A stretch of 64,000 nt of DNA. It comes from Leadbettera azotonutricia ZAS-9 (GTDB lineage Bacteria > Spirochaetota > Spirochaetia > Treponematales > Breznakiellaceae). The stretch covers positions 3,215,389 through 3,279,388 of the forward strand of contig NC_015577.1 of assembly GCF_000214355.1 (NCBI RefSeq), read 5' to 3'. The notes beneath the pieces were generated by a model, which was not told the origin of the DNA, searched no databases, and saw only the letters and a program-made list of their open reading frames with translations. How positions within the stretch are numbered: the stretch's first letter is position 1; each line of letters begins with the position of its first letter. The position numbers were made by a program, and so were the translations under genes. Shown one piece after another: positions 44,571 through 53,192 of the stretch.

Positions 44571-44963
44571 TCAACAACCCACTACCGTTATCCCATCCTT
44601 AACCATCCACTTGAGCCGCTCTTTCCAGGCAGGTTTTTCCTGGCCTGGCGTCGCATAGCGGCGGTCAAAAATGACGAGATAGCAATGTACCGGGGTCTTG
44701 CTATTCGGGGAAAACCTGTCCCGGTATCCCAGGGTTTGTTTAATGCCATCTTCCTGCACAGCTTCAAAAGATCGACCGGGCTTGACGAGCTTGATCTCAA
44801 TTATATTCCACTGGCCATGGTATTCTACTGCTATATCCATGCGCCCACGGCCAGCTGCATACTCCCGTTCTATACGCCCCGAACCATTGGTAACCCTCTG
44901 CAGAAAGGCCATCAGCAAGAGATGGGGAAAAGCCTCGGGGTAATTCAGTTTTGATTCCCACAC
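44571..44963 (-). pseudogene. PD-(D/E)XK nuclease part, separated from its AAA domain by a stop codon
   Basis: This 130-codon frame contains FPHLLLMAFLQRVTNGSGRIEREYAAGRGRMDIAVEYHGQWNIIEIKL, with the GRxRxDI...EIK arrangement of PD-(D/E)XK nucleases. The next gene upstream ends ...LLKAFQDFW-TAA, and the codons after the TAA read in the same frame SNSEVWESKLNYPEAF into this ORF. In relatives the two parts form one polypeptide. The break is thus a single nonsense codon. Independent translation from the ATG at 44963 is possible, but no good ribosome site is visible. Confidence 0.75.
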
Positions 44964-44975
44964 TTCCGAATTGCT

Positions 44976-46157
44976 TTACCAAAAATCCTGGAAAGCTTTA
45001 AGCAATGCATCCATATCAAGGGTACCGTCAGGTTTCTCCCACCGCCATTCAGGCGCCGGTATTGCCAGCTGGGTACTGTACGTAATTTCCCTGGCAATGA
45101 CCTCCCGGTAAATCGGGTTCGCCACTCCGGGAGTACCCTTTTCTATCGTGACCAAACCCAGGTCAAGACACAGCCTGAATGGCTCTCCCTGGGCCATGAG
45201 AGGATCGGGTTCTCCGGTTATAAGGGATTCCATAACTTTGCGAATCCGCAAATCTTCCAGCCGGTATGCCAGAGCGTCCAGGTGGGTTTCCCGGGCCAAT
45301 ACCATCTGTTCCCGAGCTTCCCGGATGTGTTCTACAGTGACAGTATCCCGGCTATCCACGTCCAATACCCGCATGGTTGCACGCTGGAGCAGGGAATTGA
45401 CAATCCAGGGCTGGCCCCGGGACTGATCATAAACATACTCAAGGGCTTCCCTGGTAATTTGCTGTCCTGTTTCCTCAGTGCGCTGAGCGAAAAGCCGGGC
45501 AATATCTTCCTTCCGGAAGTTGGACAACGTAGCGGAATCTTCTTTTATATTGAAGGGCGAGCCGGGGTTAGGCGGGATTCCGCCCTTCGTCGCAGTTATA
45601 TAGTCCTTTAAGTCCCTCATGCCTACAAGGGCTATGGAAACAGGGAATTTGCCTATCCCCCGATTGGCGAAACCGTCCCGAAGCTGCCGCAAGAAACTAA
45701 TGAGAGCTTCTCCCTGCAATACATCCACTTCATCAAAAAGAACGATTAAAGATTTAGGAGCAAGTAATTCAGCCCAATTGGACAAAATACTATTCAAAGC
45801 AGCAAAGGGGGTCTCTGATCCTACTACCGGAACCGGCAACCCGAATTGGGCGCTCCACCTTCTAATGGCATCACACATTGCGGGTATTGCCCGTTCCGCT
45901 TCGGGTACACCCTGACAGGTTTCTACGCTCACATAACAGGCTACAACATCATCGCCGACGTTGATCTGCCGCATCCAGCTTTGCAAAAAGGTAGTCTTCC
46001 CTGTCTGCCGGGGGGCATGAAGCACCCAATAGAGCTTATCCCCAATATACCGGTGAAGCTGGGCGCCTACCAGACGTTCTTCGGGCGGCAGCATATAATG
46101 ATCATTCGGGTTACAGGGACCCGTGGTATTAAAAAACCGAACTTTACGTTTTTCCAT
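44976..46157 (-). CDS. AAA ATPase (AAA_35-like), truncated by an in-frame stop
   Basis: This 393-residue protein starts MEKRKVRFFNTTGPCNPNDHYMLPPEERL. It has Walker A HAPRQTGKTTFLQSW (about 44-58), Walker B LIVLFDEVDVLQGE (about 130-143) and a winged C-terminal region. The pattern fits the AAA-like ATPases common in bacteroidetes and spirochaetes that normally carry a C-terminal PD-(D/E)XK domain. Here a TAA separates them. A decayed relative lies at 17196-17343. The start at 46157 follows the family; the track upstream in the same frame is non-homologous. Function unknown; the gene flanks the island and could be a mobile or defence-related gene. Confidence 0.8.
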   Translation of the reverse strand: MEKRKVRFFNTTGPCNPNDHYMLPPEERLVGAQLHRYIGDKLYWVLHAPRQTGKTTFLQSWMRQINVGDDVVACYVSVETCQGVPEAERAIPAMCDAIRRWSAQFGLPVPVVGSETPFAALNSILSNWAELLAPKSLIVLFDEVDVLQGEALISFLRQLRDGFANRGIGKFPVSIALVGMRDLKDYITATKGGIPPNPGSPFNIKEDSATLSNFRKEDIARLFAQRTEETGQQITREALEYVYDQSRGQPWIVNSLLQRATMRVLDVDSRDTVTVEHIREAREQMVLARETHLDALAYRLEDLRIRKVMESLITGEPDPLMAQGEPFRLCLDLGLVTIEKGTPGVANPIYREVIAREITYSTQLAIPAPEWRWEKPDGTLDMDALLKAFQDFW

Positions 46158-46266
46158 CTCAATTATAAAGTATACCCTGGAAAGGTGAAAAAAAGAAGCA
46201 TACAGGGAATTCCCTTGACACAAAACAAGAGGATTGGGATAGTAGGGAAAATATTTTAAGGAAATT

Positions 46267-47292
46267 ATGCGGAAAAATAGGTTCTCCCTGCTGTACGTCA
46301 TCTTCGCCGGGGTGCTCGCTGCGGCGCTTATGGGCTGTTCTAAACCAATACCGACACGGGTGGAGTTTGCCCTGGGTACGGTGTGCTCAATATCACTCTA
46401 CGAAAAGGGGAATGTCCGGGTATACCAGGATATTTTCGGCAGGCTGGCGGAAATCGAAAAGCGGATGAGCGTTGGCCTGGCGGACTCGGATATATCCCGG
46501 ATAAATGCAGCTGCCGGGATTGAGCCGGTGAAGGTTCATGCCGATGTGTTTGAGGTGGTGGAACGGGCCATGTATTACGCCGAGATTTCCGGGGGCGCCT
46601 TTGATCCCACTGTTGAACCTTTGGTTTCCCTCTGGGGGATTGGAGGCGATGCTCCGAGGGTTCCTTCCCAGGGGGAAATTGATGCGGCTATATCCCTGAT
46701 AAACTGGCGGGATATAGTCCTGGACCGGGAACAGGGCACGATTTTCCTGAAACATCCCGGCATGGCCCTGGATCTGGGGGCTATCGCCAAGGGCTATGCA
46801 GCGGACGAGGTGGAGGAGATTGTCAAAAAGGCAAAAATCCCCAGGGCGCTTATCGATTTAGGGGGAAATATCCTTACCTACGGCGAAAAGGCAGACCATA
46901 GCCCCTGGAGGGTGGGCATCCAGAACCCTAACGGATTGCGGGGGTCCTATATCGGGATCATACAATTCCGTAATAAAACCATGGTAACCTCCGGGGTATA
47001 CGAACGGTTTTTCGAGGAAAACGGGGTCCATTATCATCATATTCTTTCCACTGCCGACGGGTATCCTGTGCGGAATGGGCTCCTGTCGGTTTCTATCATT
47101 ACCGACAGGTCCATGGACGCGGACGGCCTCTCCACCTCGGTATTCGCCCTGGGCTACGAGCGAGGGAGAGCCCTGGTTGAATCCCTGGAGGGGGTGCAGG
47201 CGGTTTTTGTCTTTGAGGATATGAGCATACGCCTGACCAAGGGAACCGATTTTATCCTCACTGATGATGCCTACCAGCTTGTATCCGACTGA
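46267..47292 (+). CDS. apbE: FAD:protein FMN transferase, lipoprotein
   Basis: This 341-residue lipoprotein (signal ending ALMGC) attaches FMN to Thr/Ser of FMN_bind proteins outside the cytoplasm. Family marks are FALGTVCSISLYE, ISGGAFDPTVEPLVSLWG (about 97-114), ALDLGAIAKGYAADE (about 173-187), LIDLGGNIL and the C-terminal DRSMDADGLSTSVFALG with the metal-binding Asp. It opens a + strand operon with ubiD, ubiA and ubiX and an ABC importer. Likely substrates are the FMN-binding lipoproteins at 54247, 54689 and 55478. TAAGGA precedes the ATG. Confidence 0.95.
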   Translation: MRKNRFSLLYVIFAGVLAAALMGCSKPIPTRVEFALGTVCSISLYEKGNVRVYQDIFGRLAEIEKRMSVGLADSDISRINAAAGIEPVKVHADVFEVVERAMYYAEISGGAFDPTVEPLVSLWGIGGDAPRVPSQGEIDAAISLINWRDIVLDREQGTIFLKHPGMALDLGAIAKGYAADEVEEIVKKAKIPRALIDLGGNILTYGEKADHSPWRVGIQNPNGLRGSYIGIIQFRNKTMVTSGVYERFFEENGVHYHHILSTADGYPVRNGLLSVSIITDRSMDADGLSTSVFALGYERGRALVESLEGVQAVFVFEDMSIRLTKGTDFILTDDAYQLVSD

Positions 47293-47309
47293 TCTATACT
47301 GACTTTATC

Positions 47310-48764
47310 ATGGCTTATCAAAGTTTACAGGATTTTATCGGGGCTCTGGAAAAAGCGGGTGAACTGAAACGGATCAGCGTGCCGGTGGACCCCCGTCTTG
47401 AGATTACGGCTATTGCCGACCGGATTATGCGGGAAGGGGGGCCGGCGCTCCTTTTTGAGCAGGTCCGGGGTTCTGCCTATCCTCTGGCGATCAACCTCAT
47501 GGGGAGCGAGCGGCGCATGGCCATGGCCTTAAACGCCGAAAGCCTGGACGCCAAGGCCCGGGAAATCAGCGATCTTATCGCCTGGGCCTGGTCTTTGGCC
47601 CGGGATTTCAATGTGTTCAGGGCTATCCCCGAAGCCATCCCCAAACTGCCCACCGCCCTGAGCGTGATCCCTCAAAAAAAATCCCACCCCCTCTGCCAGG
47701 AAGTGGTAGATGATATCGCCGGATTCGACAGCCTTCCGGTGCTTACCTGCTGGCCACAGGACGGAGGGCCCTTCCTCACCCTGCCCCTGGTCTGCACGGA
47801 AGACCGGGAAACGGGCAGGCGGAATATGGGGATGTACCGTATGCAGATCTACGATAACCGTACTGCGGGGATGCACTGGCATCTCCATAAGGACGGAGCC
47901 CATTTTTTCCAGAAGTACCGCGAGCGGGGGGAGCGCATGCCCGTGGCAGTTGCCCTGGGTTGCGATCCTGCGGTGATATACGCCGCCACGGCGCCCCTCC
48001 CGGAGGGTGTATGGGAGCTCCTCTTTGCGGGCTTCCTCCGGGGCAAGGGGGCGGAATTCTGCAAAGCCACCTTAAGCGATCTTCTGATCCCCGCGGATGC
48101 GGAGTTTGTTCTTGAGGGCTACGTTGATCCGGCAGAAAGCCGCATTGAGGGGCCTTTTGGGGATCATACGGGGTTCTATTCATTGCAGGACGAATATCCG
48201 GTGTTCCACCTGGAGCGCATTACCAGGCGGAAAAATCCGGTCTACCCTGCCACCATCGTAGGCATCCCTCCAAAAGAGGATTGCTGGATGGCCAAGGCCA
48301 CGGAACGGCTCTTTCTGCCCCTGCTCAAGCAGCTCTGCCCTGAAATTGTGGATATTGCCATGCCCTTTGAAGGGGTCTTCCATAACTGTGTCATCGTGTC
48401 CATCCAAAAACGTTTCCCCGGCCATGCCCGAAAGGTGATGAATTTCCTCTGGGGCATGGGGCAGATGATGTACACCAAATGCATCATCGTAGTGGATGAT
48501 GAGGTGAATCCCCAAAACAGTTCCGAAGTAGCCTGGCGGGCCTTCAATAATGTGGATGGCAAAAGGGATTTGGCGCTGAGCGATGGACCTCTGGATGCCC
48601 TGGATCATTCCTCCCCCCTCCCCCGCTATGGAACCAGGATAGGCATAGACGCAACCCGCAAGGGGCCCGACGAAGGGCATACCCGGCCTTGGCCTGCCCC
48701 GTTGGTCATGGAAAAGTCAATCGAGGAACTGGTAAAGCAGCGCTGGAAGGAATATGGCTTTTAG
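47310..48764 (+). CDS. ubiD: UbiD-family prenyl-FMN-dependent decarboxylase
   Basis: This 484-residue enzyme belongs to the UbiD family, which removes carboxyl groups from aromatic acids using prenylated FMN. Marks include SLQDFIGALEKAGEL at the start, MGMYRMQIYDNRTAGMHWHLHKDGAHFF (about 172-199) and EGPFGDHTGFYSLQDEYPVFHLERITRRKNPVYPATIVG (about 277-315) with the catalytic Glu region. The adjoining ubiX supplies the cofactor. With ubiA it resembles the end steps of ubiquinone or futalosine-route menaquinone synthesis (MqnP/MqnL/MqnM homologues). No clear ribosome site is visible, and it may be coupled to apbE 17 bp upstream. It overlaps ubiA by 11 bp. Confidence 0.94.
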   Translation: MAYQSLQDFIGALEKAGELKRISVPVDPRLEITAIADRIMREGGPALLFEQVRGSAYPLAINLMGSERRMAMALNAESLDAKAREISDLIAWAWSLARDFNVFRAIPEAIPKLPTALSVIPQKKSHPLCQEVVDDIAGFDSLPVLTCWPQDGGPFLTLPLVCTEDRETGRRNMGMYRMQIYDNRTAGMHWHLHKDGAHFFQKYRERGERMPVAVALGCDPAVIYAATAPLPEGVWELLFAGFLRGKGAEFCKATLSDLLIPADAEFVLEGYVDPAESRIEGPFGDHTGFYSLQDEYPVFHLERITRRKNPVYPATIVGIPPKEDCWMAKATERLFLPLLKQLCPEIVDIAMPFEGVFHNCVIVSIQKRFPGHARKVMNFLWGMGQMMYTKCIIVVDDEVNPQNSSEVAWRAFNNVDGKRDLALSDGPLDALDHSSPLPRYGTRIGIDATRKGPDEGHTRPWPAPLVMEKSIEELVKQRWKEYGF

Positions 48765-49617
48765 CATTGCCGGCAAATTGCGCCTTATTGGCGATGCGGT
48801 TATCTTCAGGCATACCCTTTTTTCCCTCCCCTTTGCGGCAACAGCTATACTGCTCGAAAGCGGAGGGGCGCCGCCGCTAAAAAAAGTTATCCTTATATTG
48901 CTGGCTGCTGCTGCAGGCCGGAATGCTGCGAACGCCTTAAACCGGGTGATAGACGCGGACATAGACAAAAAAAACCCCCGCACCGCAAACCGCCACCTGC
49001 CCCAGGGGCTGCTCTCCAAAAAGGCGCTGCTCCTTTTCAGCCTTTGCATGGGCATCATCCTTATCGTCGCGGCGGTGCTGCTCAACCCCCTCTGCGTGAT
49101 CCTCCTGCCCCTGGCAGGTATTCTTGTCGGGGGCTATTCGTTCAGCAAGCGTTTTACCTGGCTCTGCCACTATTGGCTGGGCCTGGCCTGTGCCATAGCG
49201 CCCATGGGTTCATTCATCGGCCTTACCGGCCATTTCGCTTTCCGGTACTTTGTCCTGGCATCTGCACATGCCCTGTGGGTAGCAGGATTCGATATACTTT
49301 ACGCGCTCCAGGATATTGAATTTGATCGCCGGGAAGGGCTCTACTCGATCCCCGCCCGGTTTGGAGCGGGGCCGGCCCGGTTTCTGGCCATAGTTTCCCA
49401 TTTGGGAACCCTGTTGGGTCTTTTCCTGCTCCCGCTTTTTTGGCCTCTTTCGTCCTGGTATTTTATCGCCGCGGGGATAGCCGGGGCCTTGCTTGTTGCA
49501 GAACACCTTATCGCCCTGGGGGGCAGCGAGCGGCATATCAGGATTGCCAGTTATTCGATTAACGAAATACTACCCCTTATCGTCCTTGCCGGGACTGTTT
49601 TGGGCATATACTTCTAA
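48754..49617 (+). CDS. ubiA: UbiA-family prenyltransferase
   Basis: This 287-residue membrane protein has about eight to nine helices and two Asp-rich motifs: NALNRVIDADIDKKNPRTANR (about 63-83) and DILYALQDIEFDRREGL (about 177-193). These bind the magnesium-diphosphate of the polyprenyl donor. It would prenylate an aromatic acid or naphthoate in the membrane, between ubiD and ubiX in the operon. The start follows AAGGA and overlaps ubiD. The acceptor is not known; 4-hydroxybenzoate or dihydroxy-6-naphthoate are both possible by family. Confidence 0.94.
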   Translation: MAFSIAGKLRLIGDAVIFRHTLFSLPFAATAILLESGGAPPLKKVILILLAAAAGRNAANALNRVIDADIDKKNPRTANRHLPQGLLSKKALLLFSLCMGIILIVAAVLLNPLCVILLPLAGILVGGYSFSKRFTWLCHYWLGLACAIAPMGSFIGLTGHFAFRYFVLASAHALWVAGFDILYALQDIEFDRREGLYSIPARFGAGPARFLAIVSHLGTLLGLFLLPLFWPLSSWYFIAAGIAGALLVAEHLIALGGSERHIRIASYSINEILPLIVLAGTVLGIYF

Positions 49618-49629
49618 AGGAAGGCAAAA

Positions 49630-50199
49630 ATGGGAAAGTACCTGATTTGCATCACCGGCGCCAGCGGGTCTGTCTACGGAATCCGTACGATAAAGGCCCT
49701 TGTCGAAGGCGGGCATGAAGTTCACAGCATCGTTTCTTCCTGGGGGAACCGGGTTATGGAACGTGAAACCGGAAAATCCCTTGCTTCATGGATAGGAGAA
49801 CTGGGGCTTCCGCCGGAACGGGTCTATGCCCCGGAGGATCTGGCGGCGCCCCCGGCCAGCGGTTCCTTCAGGCTCGATGGAACTGTGGTGGTCCCCTGCT
49901 CCATGAGCAGCGTTGGGGCGATTGCCTCAGGGTTATGCCTTAACCTGATACACCGTTCCGCCCTGGTCAGCCTAAAAGAAGGGCGGCCCCTGGTATTGGT
50001 TCCCCGGGAAACCCCCCTGTCCCTGCTTGACCTCCGGAACCTCACCGTCCTGGCCGAAGCTGGGGCGGTGATACTTCCTGCCTCCCCGGCCTTTTATCAG
50101 GTTCCCCAAAACATTGATGATATGGTAAATTTTGTTGCGGGAAAAATTCTCGACAGGCTTGGCATTGATCATAATCTATATACACGTTGGGGTACATAA
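49630..50199 (+). CDS. ubiX: UbiX flavin prenyltransferase
   Basis: This 189-residue enzyme joins dimethylallyl phosphate to FMN to make the UbiD cofactor. It shows LICITGASGSVYGIRTIKAL at the start, VVPCSMSSVGAIASGLCLNLIHRSALVSLKEGRPLVLVPRETPLS (about 87-130) and ILPASPAFYQVPQNIDDMVNFVAGKILD near the end. These are the FMN and prenyl-phosphate sites. AAAGGAAGG lies upstream. Its presence 12 bp after ubiA supports a working UbiD in the same operon. Confidence 0.96.
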   Translation: MGKYLICITGASGSVYGIRTIKALVEGGHEVHSIVSSWGNRVMERETGKSLASWIGELGLPPERVYAPEDLAAPPASGSFRLDGTVVVPCSMSSVGAIASGLCLNLIHRSALVSLKEGRPLVLVPRETPLSLLDLRNLTVLAEAGAVILPASPAFYQVPQNIDDMVNFVAGKILDRLGIDHNLYTRWGT

Positions 50200-50201
50200 A
50201 C

Positions 50202-51140
50202 ATGAAAAGGATATTCTTTTTGACTTGCTGCCTGGGCTTAATAAGCCTTTCACTCCAGGCCAGGCCCCAGGCGGAGGCTGCTTCGGCGCTCCCCCTGCGG
50301 GTGGGTATCATGCCCGATGCGGATTCCCTGCCCTTTATGGTTGCCCGCGACGAGGGCTTCTTTGACCGGGAAGGGGTAACTGTGGAATTGGTCAATTTTT
50401 CCAATCCCCAGGAACGGGACGCGGCGATCCAGGCGGGCCGTCTGGACGGGGCAATTTCGGACCTTTTGTCAGCCGCCTTCTTTGCCGCCGGCGGATTCGA
50501 TACCAAAGTTACCAGTCTAACCGATGGGCGTTACGGAATTGTGGCATCCCCCAATTCCCAAATCAAAAACCTTTCGGGCCTCCGGGGGAAGCGCATTGGC
50601 CTTTCCGCCAATACGATTATCCAGTATACCGTGGATGCCCAGTTGGAAGCCGCAGGGGTGTCCATGACGGAATACGAGGCAGTTTCAGTGCCCCGTATGC
50701 CCCTGCGCCTGGAAATGGTCCTGGAGGGCCAGATTGAAGGGGCGAGCCTCCCGGAGCCCCTCCTTACTGCCGCCGCCGCCCAGGGCGCCCTGCTTCTTTC
50801 CACCACCGATGCCACAGGCATTGACGCAGGGATTCTGCTCTTTTCAAAAAAAACCCTGGATACCCGGCTGGAAGCGGTCAAGGCATTTTACCGCGCCTAT
50901 GACAAGGCAGCCCAAAAAATAAACGCCAACCCCGACGCCTACCGGGACTATCTGGTAGAAAAGGCCGGCTTCCCTGCAGCGGTAAAAGATGCCTACCGTT
51001 TTGTCACTTACCGGAGACCAACCCTGCCGGCCCCTGCCCAGATTGAACAAGCCCTGAACTGGCTTAAAACCCGGAAACTCCTGGAAGCGGAAATCCGGGC
51101 TGAGGATCTTGCCGATCCCCGGGCAATTAGCGAATGGTAG
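50202..51140 (+). CDS. ABC importer binding protein, NMT1/SsuA type
   Basis: This 312-residue protein has a signal peptide (MKRIFFLTCCLGLISLSLQA) and the periplasmic-binding fold start LRVGIMPDADSLPFMVARDEGFFDREGVTVELVNF. It continues with AAIQAGRLDGAISDLLSAAFFAAGG and LSGLRGKRIGLSANTIIQYTVDA. This is the NMT1/THI5/SsuA family, whose members bind thiamine pyrimidines, riboflavin, sulfonates or nitrate. In this operon a flavin or other aromatic cofactor precursor is an attractive guess but not shown. The ATG at 50202 begins the signal peptide. The ATPase and permease follow with overlaps. Confidence 0.9.
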   Translation: MKRIFFLTCCLGLISLSLQARPQAEAASALPLRVGIMPDADSLPFMVARDEGFFDREGVTVELVNFSNPQERDAAIQAGRLDGAISDLLSAAFFAAGGFDTKVTSLTDGRYGIVASPNSQIKNLSGLRGKRIGLSANTIIQYTVDAQLEAAGVSMTEYEAVSVPRMPLRLEMVLEGQIEGASLPEPLLTAAAAQGALLLSTTDATGIDAGILLFSKKTLDTRLEAVKAFYRAYDKAAQKINANPDAYRDYLVEKAGFPAAVKDAYRFVTYRRPTLPAPAQIEQALNWLKTRKLLEAEIRAEDLADPRAISEW

Positions 51141-51889
51141 AACTCAAGGGCCTTTTCCTGAACTATCCCCTTCCCCATAGGGAAAAGGCGGCAGTGCTTC
51201 ACAACGCAAACGCCGAATTTGCGGATGGGGCCATTTCCGCCATCATCGGCCCTTCAGGCTGCGGCAAGACCAGCCTAATCAAAATTATGGCCGGACTCCT
51301 TAAACCGGCTGACGGGACTGTCCTCATTGATGGAAGCCCCGTCAGGGGGGTCAGGAAAAACACAGCAGTTATCTTTCAGGATTACGGGCTCCTCCCCTGG
51401 AAAACAGTCCGGGCCAATGCGGAACTTCCCCTGCGGATCAAGGGCCTCAAAGGAAAAGGCCGGGAAGGGCTTGACGCCCTGCTTGCGGAATTCGGCCTTG
51501 ATTCCTTCGAAAAATACTATCCCCGCCAGCTTTCAGGGGGCATGAAGCAGCGGCTGGCCATAGTCCGGGCCCTGGCAGCCGACCCCCAACTGCTGCTTAT
51601 GGACGAACCCTTCTCCAGCCTGGACGCCCTTGCCCGCGAAGATGCCCAGGACTTTCTCCTTTCGGTAAAGCAGGAACGTCGCCTGACCATCATCATGGTC
51701 ACCCATTCTATTGAAGAAGCAGTATTCCTGGCGGATACAGTCTATGTGATGAGCGGGAAAAACCCCGGCACCCTGGGCCGCAGCATCGATATACCCCGGA
51801 ACGGGGCATCCCAGGCTCGATTCAGGGGAGCGCCCGAATTTCTGGAATGCTGTACCCTTTTACGGAAAGCCCTGAAGGAACCGGCGTGA
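51134..51889 (+). CDS. ABC importer ATPase, NitT/TauT type
   Basis: This 251-residue ATPase has Walker A IIGPSGCGKTSLIKIMAG (about 36-53), the Q-loop VIFQDYGLLPWKTV, signature LSGGMKQRLAIVRAL (about 134-148), Walker B LLLMDEPFSSLDAL and the switch VTHSIEEAV. It pairs with the NMT1-type binding protein (7-bp overlap) and the downstream permease (4-bp overlap). It powers uptake of an unidentified small organic molecule. Confidence 0.94.
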   Translation: MVELKGLFLNYPLPHREKAAVLHNANAEFADGAISAIIGPSGCGKTSLIKIMAGLLKPADGTVLIDGSPVRGVRKNTAVIFQDYGLLPWKTVRANAELPLRIKGLKGKGREGLDALLAEFGLDSFEKYYPRQLSGGMKQRLAIVRALAADPQLLLMDEPFSSLDALAREDAQDFLLSVKQERRLTIIMVTHSIEEAVFLADTVYVMSGKNPGTLGRSIDIPRNGASQARFRGAPEFLECCTLLRKALKEPA

Positions 51890-52641
51890 AAAAGTATCTG
51901 GGTATATTCCTGTCGCTCCTGGCATTTGCCGTACTCTGGCAGCTAGCCTCGATTCTGGTAAAGCGTCCCTTCCTCCCAGGTGTTGCAGACACAATAAAAA
52001 GCCTGATCCGCCTTGGCATGGAGGGGAAGCTGTGGCGGCACCTTGGCGCCAGCCTTTCGCGGATCATCTGGGCCCTGGCACTCAGCAGCATTCCCGCCGT
52101 TGCCCTGGGTCTTGCCGCAGGCCGTTCGCCCCGGCTCAACCATTTGATCTCCCCGGCTATCTATCTCCTCCACCCCCTGCCAAAAGCGGCATTCCTGCCC
52201 ATCATCATGCTCTTCATGGGCATTGGGGAAGCCTCCAAAATTTTCCTGGTAGGGTTCATTATCTTTAGCCAGATCCTGGTATCCATCCGGGACGCGGCCA
52301 CGAGAGTCCCCCAGGAACTGCTGGATTCCATCCGTTCCCTCGGGGCCGGGCGGCTTACCCTGTTCCGGCAGGTGATAGTCCCGTCGGTTTTGCCCGACTT
52401 CTTCACTGCCCTCCGGGTAAGCCTGGGCACTGCCGTGGCGGTCCTTTTCCTGGCAGAAACCTTTGCCGCCGAAAGCGGCCTTGGATACCTTATTGTTGAC
52501 GCCTGGACCCGTGTTGCCTACGCTGAAATGTACGCCGCCATCTTGGCCCTAAGCCTCATGGGGCTGCTGCTTTTTGTCCTGACTGATCTTCTGGAGGCCA
52601 TAATTTGCCCCTGGCGGCTGGAAACGCCGGAGAGCGCCTAA
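51886..52641 (+). CDS. ABC importer permease, SsuC/TauC type
   Basis: This 251-residue membrane protein starts at a GTG (KKYLGIFLSLLAFAVLWQLASIL follows) that overlaps the ATPase stop (GTGA) and has AAGGAA upstream. It has six helices and the docking loop DAATRVPQELLDSIRSLGAGRLTLFRQVIVPSVLPDFFTALRVSLGTA (about 130-177). This is the usual permease of the NitT/TauT/SsuC family. It is the last gene of the operon that begins with apbE. Confidence 0.93.
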   Translation: MKKYLGIFLSLLAFAVLWQLASILVKRPFLPGVADTIKSLIRLGMEGKLWRHLGASLSRIIWALALSSIPAVALGLAAGRSPRLNHLISPAIYLLHPLPKAAFLPIIMLFMGIGEASKIFLVGFIIFSQILVSIRDAATRVPQELLDSIRSLGAGRLTLFRQVIVPSVLPDFFTALRVSLGTAVAVLFLAETFAAESGLGYLIVDAWTRVAYAEMYAAILALSLMGLLLFVLTDLLEAIICPWRLETPESA

Positions 52642-52661
52642 TTCTTTGTTCCTGTACAAAA

Positions 52662-52880
52662 TTATGCATTGGTTCTATGTGTTTCAATATATTCATCTAT
52701 ACTGTCAATAATATACTCAGGACTTGTTGTATGCAGACCTTCCCAGCAGCCGGTAATAAAATTGACTGCCCCTGTTTTACGAAAGTAATTATAGGCTTCC
52801 TGTCCACTCATTCCTTTTTCATCTTTATAAAACTCCACGCAGGATGCAAGGAACCAAACTTCGCCTTTTGTTTTTATCAT
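52662..52880 (-). CDS. DUF3791-like small protein
   Basis: This 72-residue protein (VWFLASCVEFYKDEKGMSGQEAYNYFRKTGAVNFI...LHTTSPEYIIDSIDEYI) matches the DUF3791 pattern. DUF3791 genes are usually paired with DUF3990 or similar genes and are suspected toxin-antitoxin-like units. Upstream (52879-52960) a truncated frame RLGYPLLFDLLEEELDTGKITFPEEQI ends in a TGA that overlaps this ATG, so the upstream partner has been cut off. The remaining DNA to 53192 contains only a promoter. Confidence 0.7.
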   Translation of the reverse strand: MIKTKGEVWFLASCVEFYKDEKGMSGQEAYNYFRKTGAVNFITGCWEGLHTTSPEYIIDSIDEYIETHRTNA

Positions 52881-52960
52881 ATCTGCTCCTCGGGAAAAGT
52901 AATTTTACCGGTGTCGAGCTCTTCTTCCAGCAAATCAAAAAGAAGCGGATAGCCAAGCCG
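52879..52960 (-). pseudogene. 3' remnant of the gene upstream of the DUF3791 gene
   Basis: The frame RLGYPLLFDLLEEELDTGKITFPEEQI is open only for about 27 codons and ends at the TGA overlapping the DUF3791 start, with GAGGAG as its ribosome site. Upstream the frame is closed by stops and shows no similarity, so the 5' part has been deleted. The family could not be named. Confidence 0.5.
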
Positions 52961-53072
52961 CAGAATAGGGAATCAAGAATAGTGAAGATTATATACCATA
53001 CAAATAGCTAGCAGACCAGCAGGGGTTTAGGATTTTTAATTACGACCGGCAACGACCGTACCGCCGGACGGA

Positions 53073-53101
53073 TTGACAATTCCTTTCTGACACAGTATGT
53101 T
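53073..53101 (+). promoter_or_regulatory. Promoter of the 53193 outer-membrane protein gene
   Basis: TTGACA (53073-53078) and TATGTT (53096-53101) are separated by 17 bp. The leader of about 85 nt ends with AAGGAGG before the start codon. Confidence 0.55.
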
Positions 53102-53192
53102 TTTCCTCAGGGAAAGGCGGCGCCTAATGAAACAGTGTGCTGTAATATCGTTCCAAGAAAAGAATGCACTATAAATAAATTAAGGAGGATTC

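Noticed and set aside
47529-48680. Several 120-170-codon minus-strand frames inside ubiD
   Set aside because: They are antisense shadows; the ubiD family motifs fix the coding frame on the + strand.
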